A stretch of 64,000 nucleotides of DNA, taken from assembly GCF_003369915.1 (NCBI RefSeq), contig NC_046675.1, positions 5,456,001-5,520,000 of the forward strand, written 5' to 3'. Shown here in pieces: positions 1 through 13,975 of the stretch; the stretch's first letter is position 1; every line of letters begins with the position of its first letter. The notes under the pieces were generated by a model that was given only the letters and a program-made list of their open reading frames with translations, was not told the DNA's origin and searched no databases. The stretch is from Drosophila miranda. Lineage: Eukaryota; Arthropoda; Insecta; Diptera; Drosophilidae. A program made the translations under genes and the position numbers.

Positions 1-1287
1 TATAACCCAACTGTCGAAAAGTCTCGTTTTTCGTTTGTTTTTGTCTCGTTTTGGACTGTCCAAGGCTGTGCATTAAAATTCAAGGCGTGCCGCCAATCAT
101 TAAAATTTATCTACGTCATAAATTCCAGATATACGTACCAGCCAAAAGAAAAATATACATATGCTTATGTATTTATGTATGTATGGAGCATAGCTCTGGT
201 TTCTTAGCGTTCAGTAATAGTGGGCAACAGTGCGTATGGGCGTATAGCTCATACGACTCGTTGGCCTGTGGAAAATGCACCTAAGCCTAAACAACTAATT
301 GGACTGTCAAGGAAATTAAATCTATTCTAATTGGTTTCTTTGCCTGATAAAACTTATCAAATTGCCAGTATTTAATTATGAACTTAAACTAACAAGGCGA
401 TTACTGGGACAAACAAACTCCCCTCCATCTCGGACTCGGACTCTTGACTCATCTCGGGTTGCACTCGGCTTTGATTTGGGTTAAATTAATAAATATTTGG
501 AGCAGAAATGGGAGCAGTGTGAACGACTCTTGGAGAGGGAGACTCGACTGATTGGCATATTTGCATTCATTTATTTGATTTGCAATTGTTATTGAGTGCA
601 GTTTTGAAATTGAAGCGTAGCGTAGCGCGGCTTCAAAGTTCACTTCAAAAGCGAGTGCCTGGCGTTCCCAAAATCTGGCTGGCTGGCTGGCTAACTTGAG
701 GCCTTATCAATGCCGGCCGGGGGGTGCGAGCACTTGAAATATATTCCTATATATACATGCGATCTGCATCTCCTGGTCGCGGAATTCGTTTTGCTGCGAA
801 AACGAACACGAACACGAGTGGTAAACGGCAAACGGCAAACAACATTGAACAAGTTAACTAAAAATAAGCTTATTTATTGCTGATTTTGCTTTTGTCTTCC
901 GTTGCACTCATGAAAACGAATGCGCTCACACTCACAGTCGAACATTTGAGAATCCCCGTTCACCTTCCTCGTGCTGATCAGCCATACCCCATGCCCCATC
1001 CCCATTCCCAGTCGCCTCGTGCAACTCAATGCCAACGGCTGCGGCAGCTTACGCTTTAAGCTCAAAGCCTATCCGAGTTTCGTTGCTGCTGTACGCGAGT
1101 ATCTCGTATCTGAGCGATACATTTAGCCATTGCACAGTTGCTGTTGCTGTTGCTGCTGCTGTTGTTTGGCGCTGGCGCTGGCGTTGCCTCTGGGGCCACT
1201 TGCAGCTGTCATTGTGGTTACGGAGAGCGAGCGAGACGGGGCATTGGGAAAATTGGGTTATTGGGTCATGATTCAGTTCGAAGCAAA

Positions 1288-1331
1288 ACGCCAGCGACAA
1301 CAGCCACAACAGCAACAACAACAACAGCAAT
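1288..1331 (+). repeat. CAA/CAG-rich (opa-like) trinucleotide tract
   Basis: An imperfect run of CAA and CAG triplets inside the presumed intron. Such tracts are common in Drosophila noncoding DNA and open long false frames of Gln or Leu on either strand. Confidence 0.7.
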
Positions 1332-4300
1332 CGCCTCGATTTGTATTTCGTTTTGTGAGCGCGCCCACTGGCTGTCAACAAAGCGTACTTGTAGATACTT
1401 TTTCAGCTACTGTTTTGCAGCATACGAGTACGAGTATTGAGGAGCCAGGCTGATGCTGCTGCTGCTGCTGCTGTTGCAATTGCAACCCCAGACTATACTC
1501 CGCTACTCATCCGAGTCCCATGCCTTCCAGAGTTTTGTGTGCCTCGCTTTGTATCTTTCTAATTGACTTCCCTCTTTTGTCCATTGGCCATTGTCAGCGA
1601 TGTTGTCGTTTTCATTGAAGTTGTATGTTGCTGCTGCTGCTGCTGTCTTCGTTGTCGTTGTTGGAGCAACACTTGACACTAATTAGGCCACTCTCTGTGC
1701 ACTTGAGCTTCTCCTGCCCCTGCCCCTGCCGCTGTCCCGTGCCTGACATTATCTCCAGCTCAGCTCTAGCGGCACTCTCAAGCTTTGCATACGAGTACGA
1801 GTACGAGTATGTATGCTAATATTTAATCCCACCCCACACCACACCCCGTTCGCCTTTCAATTATCTACAGCCTGAATATGTATCAGAAAGTATTTACTTG
1901 GGGGCCGAATACGTACAGTCGGTATAAGAAGAATGCCCTGCACATAGGAAGCGACTCGAAATAGCTCTCCTTGAGGTGCAAAAACAAACAATCTTTGCTT
2001 GGCATCTAAAAATATCCCACGAGATACCGTATCTCTCTCAATCAGTTATGTTGTGCTCGAGGCGCTGTAAATCAGTTCAAGATAAATTAATATTGTAATT
2101 TCCGCAGGCATTTCCCAATTGGAGCGTCTAAGCATGCCTCATCTGTGGTGTGCTATAAAAAATCATCGGGGCCAAGAATATAAACGCAGAATTCCGAATT
2201 CTTTGCGCCATTGACCAACATTCAGACGGACGGACGGACTCGAAAATGTAAAAATGTAAAACCTATAGATGTGCAGATGAAAAACGAAAAAAACTAACAA
2301 AAACGGAGGACAACATAGGCCATAAATTTCAATCAAAAAGTCTGCTGCTCGCAGCAATTAAATTGCGCAATTTTTTCATCTCTTGGTTTTTTTTTGCTTT
2401 TTTTTGTATTTTTATTTATGTTCAGAGGAAAAGAGCATCGAGAATACGGACTGCATTTGCCTGAAAGATTGAGTAAATATTCGGATCGACGAGGGGCTGA
2501 TGAATGCATTTGAATAACAACTCAGCTGGGAATAATGACGAGTTATTATTCACACCAAAACAGTTCACACTCCACCACTAGTACGAATACGAGTATGGGT
2601 ATGCGCATTGCTTTGGAAACACATCTCTCAGGTAGGTAGGCATTGAACGATCCACAATTGCATAATGACTTGGGCAATTGCCGCATTTGCATATCAAATA
2701 TTTCAGTGGGCGTCTCTCATTTAGTATTTAGTGCTCGTGTGTGTGTTTTCGCGTTTTTAGTTCACGCACTGCCCCCGAATCGTACGCCGAGGGGCAGTCG
2801 GACTCCAAAAACATGACACACAACATTGTAACACTGACACCAAATACTCGTACATTTCTGCCACAAACATTTGGCATTGCCGGTGTTGCGGCTGTGACTT
2901 GGTTTAAATTTAGTTGCAAGGCGCTAAATTTGCTTACTGCTTGCTGCCTGAGAGACTCACTGGCTCCGGAACGAGGCTATGATTACGTGCTACATGGAGG
3001 CAGGGGGCAGAGCAGAAGCTGCGAAAGTAGCACAAAGTTTTTGTGTACCTTTCGTACAGTTGAACTTCTGTAACTCGAATTCCCCCAAAAGTCGAAACTA
3101 TCTTTCAGGTTACGTTAGGCTGAGGACTTCAATAGGTATGCAATATAGAGAGATATATTCAAAGATGAGTTGGTAGGTATACCTATTCTATATAGTGTTT
3201 CCAGTTATAGAAGTTCGACTGTGGCATGTGACACACTTGAACGTAGATGGGACACCTTGTCGGCTACGCAATTTTCGTGCGGGTATCACGATGGGGGCCA
3301 AGTTAATGTGTACTCATTGTCGTTCAAAGGAAAACCATTCTGTCCCCCTTCAACTGTTGGCTGCTCCTAACAAACTTCCATCCAAAACACGAACTCAATC
3401 ATCGCTGAAATCCACTGGATTTCCATGGCACGATGATATCTGCACTCCTGCCGACAGGCAGGACAGGAGGCTCCCTCGAATGTATGTCATAATTTTCCTT
3501 ATAGTTCGTTCCCTCGTTCCTCCGTTTGTTTGTTTGTTTGTTGAGCCCGCCTGTTGTTGCCTTGTTTACGTTGGGAATTTGCATGCCGCTGATTGAGGTG
3601 GCAGCGTCTCCGTTTCAGCCATAACAACAAGTTTGTCCTGCCGGCATCGAATGTTTGACCCATTTTTGCTCTATGACACCGATGCCCCCCCCATTCCGGG
3701 TACCCTGGCAACCGAGTACGAAACAGGGGAACTCCATTTTGTTTGGGGGATACACTTAGAGAAACCAAACAATTTGCTTTCAATTTGGAAATTAAAAGAA
3801 AATATTTATGGAATAAATTAAAATCATTAACGTAATCACAGCTTTGTTTCTGGATTTAGGAGTGCTCTAAGATGGCGATTTTTAAGATTAAAGAGCCTTG
3901 ATTTTCGAGTTTAAAGGCCAACTGGGTCAACGGGAGCCCCGCCTGCGGCTAGAGGGCTAATGCTGCCACCCTACTACTAACTAGATGAGATTTTTGCCCA
4001 CGGTGAGCCGCCGATGTCAAGTGAACAGACTTTGATTAATCCCTCGGCCTGCGGGATAGTTGATCTTTTCTTATTTTTTCGTAAAAGAAGCCCCCGTCAC
4101 CGTCACGTACTCAATTAGCCCAATGAGGCAGGGCCCAGCAAAATGCAAATAAAATACTAATAGAAGCGGGCATAGGGCATATATGTATTTGGATCATTAG
4201 CATAAGGGTGGCCGAGACCCACCAGCAGTTAGCAGCTGACAGCTTACCAACCCAACCGAACCCATCAGATCAATGGTGAAACTTTGACCGGTCCGGAGGC

Positions 4301-7300
4301 CAGAGCCAGAATTGGCCAGCTATTTCGTCATTGGACGAAAACGGATGGTCAATAGACCTGGGAAGAGCTGCGGCAGTGTCAGAGCCCAGCAACAAGATGG
4401 TGAATTGCTGCCAGAGTCGAGTCATTGTCTCATGGTTATTTATTTATTTTGCTTTTTGTTCCGTTCCCGAGTTTCTTGACCGACTCCCAGAGAAACGGCA
4501 CACGGCAACCGGCATATTTTTGGATCTATGACGAAATCGTCTCTCTTTTTCTAACGTACCTCCACACGGTTTGAATTAAATTAAATCTGACACGCATTTC
4601 GTTCTCGAGTTTTATTTCACTTATTCCATTTAATGGTTTTTCTTTTAACCAATTTTCATCGTCTTGCAGTCGTATGGTTTCTGTTTTTATTGTCGGCCAC
4701 TCGGTCGGAGTTTCGTTTGTTGTGGATTCCGCTTTGGATGCGAGTATGAGGGAGAATCCCCAAGAAGATTGGATTCAAATTACGATTTTTAGGCTTCGCT
4801 GGATGCCGACACAAAAAAAAATAAAGGAACAAAAACGCACAGACAGACAGTGAGTAAGAAAGAGATAGAGAGAGGGGGAGGGGGAGGGAGGGAATGAGTT
4901 CGTTTGCCTCACGTTTGGCGTTGCCGGCGTCGCATCCACCACCGCAGTTTGTTGACCTTCATCAAAATCTGGCGAGACAGACACACAGATACTCACACAC
5001 AGGCACGGACCCAGACAGGATCACCTGTTGCTGCAGCTGTTAGAAGTAGAGCGAGAGAGAGAGAGAGAGAAAGAGAGTAATACGTTGAACCCTTAAGAGA
5101 GGCAAGGGCAGAGAGGCAACCCCTGCCTGGGTCTGACATTCTTTCACACAAAACTTGAATGAGAATGCAAATGATTCAATAATACTCGCATGTGCGTCGC
5201 GTATATCCCACTCAAGGCCCCCCACTGCAATCCGATTATTCGGCTCACAAAATTGTTACATAATTTCATAATCAACAAAGCGAAACAGCAAAAACAGAGC
5301 GGGAGAGAGAGAGAGGAGAAGGAAAAGAGCGCGACAAGTGCCAGAGAGACTGCAGTTGAAATTCCAGGCGATTTAAACAGCGTGCGATTGAAAACGCACC
5401 CGGCGAGCGGTGAGCGTCGAGCAGAGGGAACGGAATGGAATCAATAATATGTAAATGCGTTTGTTTCCCTGCCGAAATGAACCGAAAATCGAAAAACCAA
5501 AAACCGAACACACAGGCAGTCAGTCCCGTACGGGATCAACGGCTCGGTTCGGCTCATTCCCCGAAAGTTGAATAACCCAAATGGGCGTATAAACAAAATG
5601 CAGAGTGGAAAAGGGAAGAGTAGAAGCGAGGCGAATACAGAACAGAAACAGAAACAGAGAACGAAAACGCGGCATGAGGAGGGGTATGGGGAGAGCCTGC
5701 CACAGTTGTGTGTTTTATTCGCTCAAATCTACGGCTTATTATGCATAATTCTGATTCCCCCGAGCAACAGCAACAACAATCATAATTATAACGGAGACAG
5801 GCGTCGCGTCAGGGACACGGAATGACCCTCCATGAGTAATATGGAATTCATTGGAAGATGATCAACGCGTAACCGAGTCAAAGAAGTCGATAAAAAAGAG
5901 TCAGTCAGAGTCAGTTGGGTGACTTATCACAGGGCTCCACTCCATCCATATTCAATCTTTAGTTGTCAACTAATTTGCAGAAATCTTCAAGTTTCCGTTT
6001 ATGTTGCCCGTTTTAGTTGAGTGATGACATTTCTGGGCCAGGCTATAAAGCTGTCGTAACAGGAAATCGATCCAGGGATTACCCTTATACTAAAAACATT
6101 GCAAAGTTTCGAATTTCACAGCTCCCTCTCGGCTAGCTTCAAGATACATACATATATGGAATATATCCAGTTGCATTTCCTATGTACATAAACTACACCC
6201 CACCCCACCCCACCATCAGCCCCTATTCGCCCTCGCTTGCATACAAAAGAGAAAGAAAGCAGTCGTCCTTGTCTCGTGCATGTCCCTGCCATGTCATTCA
6301 TGTCTCAATACGGATCTGGGAATTTATGCGAGAGTTTCCTGTTTCAATTAAATTTTATTATTGCCGATAAAATTTTACGAGCCTTCATTGTAGCCCCACA
6401 CAGAGAAATTGTCAATGGAATTTGGTATTCTGCTCCTTTTTGTTTGGCTTAGAGATTGCCATTTTCTACGCGTACTTACGCAGACAAGACAACATTTTTG
6501 AGTTGAGGAAAACTTCTTAGACACATACCTAAAATGAGAAGAAAGAGAAGAGAAACTGTTATGGAAAGTGCTTAAGGAATTTCTGCATTGAATCAATTAA
6601 TATCTAAAGAAGAAGCGTCATCATCCCGGAATGGGGGAAACAACCCCAACCATCCAGTGAGTCAAACGGTGATTGGAATGCTATATATATATGCTATCTA
6701 TACGCTGTGACGTTGTACGCAGTGTTTATGCCCCATTCTTACGCCCACACACACTGCCAGGAAGGCCTACGCCCTCGCCCACGCCCTAACAACCCTCCCC
6801 CCAGCGCCAGAATAGAAGCTAATATAGAACGCACAGGGTGGCCAGGGCAGGCCAGGCACGGCCAGGGATCGTTTGCCAAATAATCGGCACATAAATTGGG
6901 GACTGGACTGCAATGAGAATTGCACGAAGCCCCAAACCCAGACCCAGAAGCAACACACAGCATAAAACAGGGCCAAATGTTGCTGCCCCTTTTTTCCCAC
7001 TTTCCGCTCTGGATTTCCCAGTGAATTGAAAGTGTAAGAGGCGGCTTAGTGATAAGCAGACCCATACAACCATCGAAAATGCTACGTAAGCAGACAAACA
7101 ACACAAAACTTCCAGTTTGTCTGTCTGTCTGTCGGCGGCATTACGTATACGCGCAGTAAGCGATGATGACGACAGAAATTGCGTAGCAGATGCCAATGAA
7201 ACGGAAGGCATTGTCAATGGCCAGGGGCGGCCCCAGCCCCAGAACCAACATTAGCCCCGCCAAACCCCCTTGAGCAGGGCGCCCCTGTTGACGCCCCTTC

Positions 7301-7880
7301 GGTATTTATATGGCCAAAATAAGTATGCCAAAGACTCGAACCAACAGCAACAGCAAAAGCAAAAGGCAAATTTGATTGTTATGTGAGGCGAGGTGAAAAC
7401 CGTTAAAGCCCGAACACGGCGCATTTCTCTGGGGCCGCCGCCCGGGAGGAGTAACGCCACGCAGTAACGCCAATGGGCGGACTGTACGGGAGTTCGATGG
7501 ATGGCTGTGTGGCTGCTCGGTGTTGTTTTGCATGCTGCACGAAGCTCATTCAAGTTAATTTAATCGCGTAATTTACGCATGATTGGCATCGAAAATGCGT
7601 GAAGATATCGGCGACTCCAAAAGCTTTTCGGCTTCGTTTCGGTTTCCTTTCGTTTCTTTCGGTGTAGCTATCGAAATGTAAATATACGAAAATAGCGCGC
7701 GAGTGTGTGTTACAGAAGGGGAAAAGATGGGGGGTGAGAGGAGGAGCCGTTGAGAGGCGGCCGATGACGTCGTCTATGCGCCTACGCGGCCAAGGGAAAA
7801 CCAAAAAGAAGAAGCCTCCAAATAAACAAAGCAAAAAAACAACAACAAAATACAATAATCGAAAGCACAAGCGCACAAAA

Positions 7881-7883
7881 AAC

Positions 7884-7915
<32 letters not shown>

Positions 7916-7916
7916 C
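7881..7916. repeat. CA/GT dinucleotide microsatellite
   Basis: About fifteen uninterrupted CA units preceded by imperfect CA repeats. It lies in presumed intron DNA and accounts for the Cys/Val-rich frames seen on the minus strand. Confidence 0.9.
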
Positions 7917-9360
7917 GACGAGTGAGCATAGGGCCAGCATAACATAACGGTGTGAAAACAAAATGGCGACCATATTGCGTTGTAGTTTTTTCGGAGCTTG
8001 GGAGGCTGCCATTTTGTTTTTGGCGCCATCCATCCTCCCGCTCGGTCCCCGCTCTGTAACATATGCGTATGATGCCCCTCTCTCTGTCTCTTTCTGTGGG
8101 GTGGGGGGGAATTTTGGCGGTTTTTGGTGGGCTAGCCACCGGCCGGTGGCTATCTGACAGGCAGACAGACAGACAGACAGATTGAATGAATGAATGAATG
8201 AGAGTCTGGCCAACTGGCAGACGGCTGCATTCGAAATGCGGTAGAAAGTGGTCGGAGCCAACAGCGGTAGAAAGTGTGAAGTTTTCGAGTTTGTTTTTAC
8301 TAGCCGCTTATATTATTATTATAATGGGGTTTATCTTGGGATTGAAATCGTGGAAATATAATGCTTTAATTATGTAGAACGCACTCTTTTTGAAGCATAC
8401 TTTATGCCTTCATTGTGTATTTATCCCCGAAACAACTTTTCTCATTAGTCCCCAAACACCTCTCGCCTTGAGCCCAATTGAGTGGAGGAGCCATTCGGCT
8501 GTGATAAGCCATACGATAAGCACACAAGATTTACTATCGCCTTGCGTTTTCAGGGATTTCCAGATTTACAGATACGACTCGTACGAGTGCCTGTCTGCCA
8601 CTTGAGCCTGATGTTGCCGTTGATTCCCCACGGGTGCCAGTTGCCACTGTCAATTGCACATCAGAGTTGCCTCACTGGCAACAAATTTGTCGAAATCAAG
8701 TCGGCAACAGACACACTTTGCAACCATTTTGAGAAAGCAGCGAAAACAGTGTTGCAGTTGCAAGTCCCACCTCAAGCTACACTCCATTTGCTCCATTGGA
8801 ATGCACCCCTCCAGTCAGTATCAGTGGGGTTCTATTTTTGGGGGTATATATTTCTATGTCGGGGGTCGGAGATGGGTAAAACCAGAGAGCAAAAGCGTTG
8901 AAACATTTTAATTTGATTAAATTTCATGTGACCCAAATACCGGAAACAGTTATTCTCCATGCCCTAGAAGCATGCCACCGAAGCAACCTCCCCTCCCACC
9001 CCACACACACATACACTACCCCCCAGGAAGAGTGACAATGGCCTCGCATTAGAGAAGGAAAAGGGAGCAAAAGCAGAGGCAAAGAAGCGAAATGAGCGCA
9101 AAACAAAATCCAAAATGTGATAAAAGGGTGTGAGGGTGTGGGACGGGACCATTACTGGAAAGGGAAACGAAACGACAACCCCTGATAGGGTGGGGTGGGG
9201 TGGGGGATGGAGGAGGGGGATGGGGCAGAACTGGTGACGTTGTCGTTGACGTCTTCCTTTATTTCTATCCGTTTTTCGGCTGCCACATGAAAAGCAATTT
9301 TCATGCGTGGCTTCTTCTTTGTTTCCAGCCCATGTGTTTGCATGGGTTTCTCTCTCTCTG

Positions 9361-9380
9361 GGTGTGTGTGTGTGTGTGTG
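9361..9380. repeat. GT dinucleotide microsatellite
   Basis: Ten or so GT units followed by CTGCTG. A second triplet tract (GTT/GCT) lies at about 9690-9726. Both sit in presumed intron DNA. Confidence 0.8.
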
Positions 9381-12300
9381 CTGCTGCGTATTTCCGCTCA
9401 GGCCACAGAATCGAATCGAAGCCGCGTACACGAGCCCTGAAGAACCCAGCCCAACCCAAAAACTCGAACCCAAGACCCAAGACCCAGACCCAAGCCCAGA
9501 GCCGGTTTTTCTTCAAAGCAAAAAAACAAAAAGAAAAACAAAAAAAAATATCTCTCACTCACACTCATACATATGCACATGCACACACACGCATGAATGA
9601 TGTAGCACGCACACTGGAATACTCGACAGGCACGGACACGCACTCACGCAGCCAGGCACAATCATGTCGAGCGTGCGTAAAGTGCGTAACTGTTGTTGTT
9701 GTTGTTGCTGCTGTTGCTGTTGTTGTCGGAAACGGGTTTTACGGGGACAACTTCTTGGCCTCCGCCTTCGCTTCGGCCTTAGGCCTGCTCTGCTCTGCAC
9801 TGCTCTGCCCTGCTCTTCCCTCTCTCTTTCACTCAATCGGCCTCTCTTTCTGGTGGTATGCCGCCTTGCATCTCTGTCGCACACGCTGGGCTGGTGTGTA
9901 CAGCTGTTTTCTGTTTATCTCGCACTTTCCGCTTCTTCTTTACATTCGTATTTTTGTTTACGTTCTGTGGCACGCACACGAGACACCACGACACGGACAC
10001 GGGGACACGCACACTCCGCCGCCACAATCCATCCATCCGCCCGCCCCACCATTGCACCCCGCTGACAGTGCCGGGTCGGGGTCTCCTCTCTTGTATCTTG
10101 TATCTACAAGTTTGCCTCTCCTCTCCAGCTGTGTGCGTGTGCGATTGTATCGTATCTGTGCGTGCGATTACATTTGGAGTTTGGCTCGAGTTTGTCCCCT
10201 TGCATTTTACAATATTTATGTGCGTATTGTACATTCTGTGGCACTCTCTCGCTCTCTGCCACTGGGAAAACCCCCCACACGGCTCCCGGCCTTACTTAAT
10301 CACCAAAAAAGCTCAACTTCATCGCTTTCACTTTTAAATTAAGTCATAATAAAACCAACAACGAAAAGATACATAAAGCAAAAGACGCCAAAAAAGTGTA
10401 ACCTACTTTCGTGTGAATAAAACCAAAAATAAACACAATCAAATACTGCGCAAATTGTTGAAGATCAATAATTAAATCTCTCATTCGCCCCCAATTCGAA
10501 TGAAACCTGGCCCTTGGCGCTATTATATTATACTATGTATTTTAATCGCTTATTTATGTACTACTATATTATATATTTTATACAATATACGTTTGCATAA
10601 TAAGCTCGATTTTGATTAGATTTTTGAATCCCATCCAATCCTGGTTCTACTCGCCACAAATATGAAATATAGAAACTAAAATCCAATCTTGGATTTAATT
10701 GAGAAATATTCATTTCATAAAGAACTTTTTTTGATAGAATTGAGCTATGAAAAACTTTATCCAGTTTAGTTTATTTTACCGTTTTCAATATGAGTTTTTG
10801 TTTGTTTTTCTGTTATTTTCTACTTTTCTGTTTGGGTCTGTCTTTGAGCGTTAATCAAAAACCCCATTTCAAAGTGACCCACATACCAAGGTGGCATGTA
10901 CCCAAAACGACACTCACCAGCCAGCAAAATCAGGTGTGCACCATGTCCAGCTGTGTGTGTGTGAGTATCTGGCAGTAAGCCGAAATGCCGCTTGAAACAG
11001 CAAAAATCGAGATACAAAAAGGCAAGGCGCTTTGAAATCAAAACTAAAACTCAAACTCAAACGAAACCGAAACAAGCTGCATGCATTTTTTTGAAAGTCG
11101 TTTCGATTTTGGGCTCTGCTCTTGCCACCGCCCCTTGGCTGGGCTCTTACCTTCGGTGGAGCGGCTCGGTAGGCGAGCTGGCTGGCTCCCTTTCGATTAG
11201 GGTCACTTTATGAGTCAGAAGCCATAACCTGTCTTTTGATGGACAAAGAAATGAGTGCTATGACATTTGATGAAGAGCAGAGCACATAAACATTCTTTGT
11301 GCGCCGCCTGAAACCCAACACCCAAGTCGGGAGAATCGAAGCAAGTCGTTCAACCTGCCCGTCGCAAAAAGGTCACTGAAGCAGGCTGACCGATTCCAAA
11401 GACCCCACGAATACGAAAAAAAAACAAACATTTTATGACAATTTTTGACTCGGTCCTGACTCGTAGTTTATCGGTTCCAATTAGAGTGCATATTCCCGGG
11501 TAGCATTGCCAAAAGACGGGCTGGACTTTCTCTACCTGAAAGATCGACGAGTGTGCTCCTCGGCAAGGTCGATTAGTCATGAGAGTGCACCATCCAATGC
11601 CCAGACTCAGACCCATAACCTGAGCCAGACAAGGGCCCTCGAGTGACCTGCCAGTCGGCCGTCATTTTTTAGCCTGTTTCAAACAAAACAAAACAAAAAA
11701 CAACTACATGCTAACGAAAAAATGGATGTTTTTGCCGGTATCATAAAACCATAGCAATGCAGATGGGCCGCAAGAGAGCGAAAGGGAGCGATAGTTAATG
11801 CTACAAAGAGTGCGAATGAGAACGGAAGAGACAGGATAGAGTAGAGGATAGTGGATAGTGGATAACAAACCCTATGGCAGGCAGGTCGTTAGCCGGGACC
11901 GAGACCCCAGGCAGAACAGCGGGGAGTAACCGAAACGAGACTCAGGCAGGATAAGGGGAAAGCCGAGTGTTGGACAGGAACAGACACATCTAGGGAAAAA
12001 CATGGCCTCGAAAAGCAAACCGTTTTGCCAAATGCCTCGTAAATGACCTGATTGAAGGGGCGACAATGATAGGCAGGCCTAGACTGATGGACCCTGATGG
12101 ACAGAAGTATGCGATGAAGTAGTTCCGCCAAACAAGGGCTCTGATAAATGAACGCAGATACATGTGGCAAGAGATAATGGATTTATAAAAACAGAAAGTG
12201 AAGAAAGAAACCAATTATCGGCATCTTCCCCAACAGAAGGCGATTTATTTGGATCACTTGTGGCAGCTACGAAATGAACTTCGAGCCATCGAGCCATCAG

Positions 12301-13726
12301 AGCCGTTCACCTGGTCAAAATGCATTCTCTGCTGGCCCGAAATGGGTCGCAGCCTGAAAAGTGAGAGGCCAAAACAACACACACACACACACAAAATACA
12401 AGTTAATTAATTGCCAAAACCGATGAAAGTAAAAAGCCAAAGAGAGAAATGGGGGTAAGGGTAACCCAGAAACCTGCCAGAAAGCTGCCCAAAAACAGAA
12501 GTGGAGGAGAAGTTGCGTGTGCGGTAAAAAATCACGGAGCCATGTCAATTTCAATGTCATTAAAACGAATTTCTTTTTAAATGCAAAAGCGAGAATGGTA
12601 GCTCCGGTCCGGTAGGAGGAAACTATATACAAATTACTGGCCCCGGCCCTGACAATGCGGAAGTGCGCGGGGGGGGCTTACTGCTACTCGTCTTGAGTGC
12701 CCCGAGACCCGGGCTCCGTGCTCCAACAACCGAGAGACCCTGACAAATGATCCCCGACATTTTTGCTGGCATTCGAGCTTAATTCTTGGGCCATGCGGCC
12801 TCCATTCCATTAAATGGACCTGCAAATTATATGCTGCCCCGTTCGGGAAAGAGTGCGCTGTAGTCCTGCCGGGCATTTGATTCATGGCCCGACAATTATA
12901 CGTCATTGTAATTGAAATGCGAATGGATATGGAAATGGTAATGGGACTAAAGATGGAGGATGGTGTATGGTGGATGGTGGATGGGGATGGAAATGCGTGC
13001 AACAAGTTTCTCGTTTGCTGGAATAACCTTAGAATTAATTGCCTCACGTTTCCGACTCAAACAACAAACAAAAAAACAAGGCAGAAAAACGCTCCCCAAC
13101 TGGTTTCCCCCCCTCCCCCAAAGGCATCTGTATGTGTGTGTGTGTGTGTGTGTATCTAAACAAAAGGCAATTGCTCAAGTTGAACCGAAAAACAAATTTC
13201 GGTTTTTTGTCGAGTTTGGAGCCATACCCCCACCCCATACCCCATACAGACACGACACGCACACACGTGACCATCAAATGCCAGCGAGGACAAACGTATT
13301 GATAGATGTAACAAATGTTCCCCCCCCACCCTCCCCGCACCATCCCCTCGGATCGCACTGTTTCCAGTTTCATTTTCAATTACAAAACCCAGCCGCACAA
13401 AAAAGAAGAATTTCAACCAATTGTTGATTGACTTACAACGAAATGGAGCTCTTCACTTTTTCCAGTTATTTTCAAATTTGTTGGCTAATGATGAGGTCAT
13501 AGTGGAGAGACACTAGAGTGGGGAGCCTCTGTAAGCCCCATGGAATGTGCTCGCCTCGCTTTACATTTCCATAGCTGATTATGCCAAAAGATTCGAGTCG
13601 AGTCGAGTCGAAAATTTGGGGCTTTTCAAGTCGGCTTTGGGTCGTAAAAGCAAACAAATCAAAAAAATACAATACATTTTCAGCTTTTCCATTTTGGTCA
13701 ACACATCAGACCTGATCGAGCCGCAG

Positions 13727-13734
13727 TATCGATA
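13727..13734. promoter_or_regulatory. Palindromic TATCGATA (DRE-like) site
   Basis: An exact palindromic TATCGATA, the core of the DREF response element, directly followed by a GTATCGCCAGTATC repeat context. No promoter is evident next to it, so function is uncertain; a second copy is at 20860. Confidence 0.25.
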
Positions 13735-13975
13735 GTATCGCCAGTATCAGTATATGTATCTGTATCTGTATCTTGCGGGTCGTACAATGGGCTGACATCG
13801 AGCTGGAGACAAGCCCACACATCTGGTAGAGAGCTAGAGCTATGTAGCTGACAAATTTATTGACTCGCCGCACGGAAAAGATACGCGCAGTTGACTTGGC
13901 ATTGAAGTCCGTCCGTCCGTCCATCCATCCGAACGTGTATCTCTAGTTGTAGCTGTAGCTGTATCTGTATCTGGC
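13735..13975. repeat. GTATCT/GTAGCT short tandem repeats
   Basis: Repeated GTATCT and GTAGCT hexamers in two clusters (about 13735-13775 and 13935-13975), with related units again at 14430-14475. The flanking DNA is noncoding. Confidence 0.6.

Noticed and set aside
1049-1453. Overlapping frames with Leu-, Cys- or Gln-rich runs resembling a signal peptide
   Set aside because: They come from CTG/CAG triplet repeats read in different frames on both strands.
2629-2635. CAGGTAG (Zelda-type) heptamers here and at 17030 and 26749
   Set aside because: About eight are expected by chance in 64 kb on two strands, and they do not cluster.
9200-10342. A 380-codon plus-strand frame
   Set aside because: Its sequence is driven by CA/GT, GTT/GCT and CTCT repeats, it overlaps equally long frames on the other strand, and no domain is visible.
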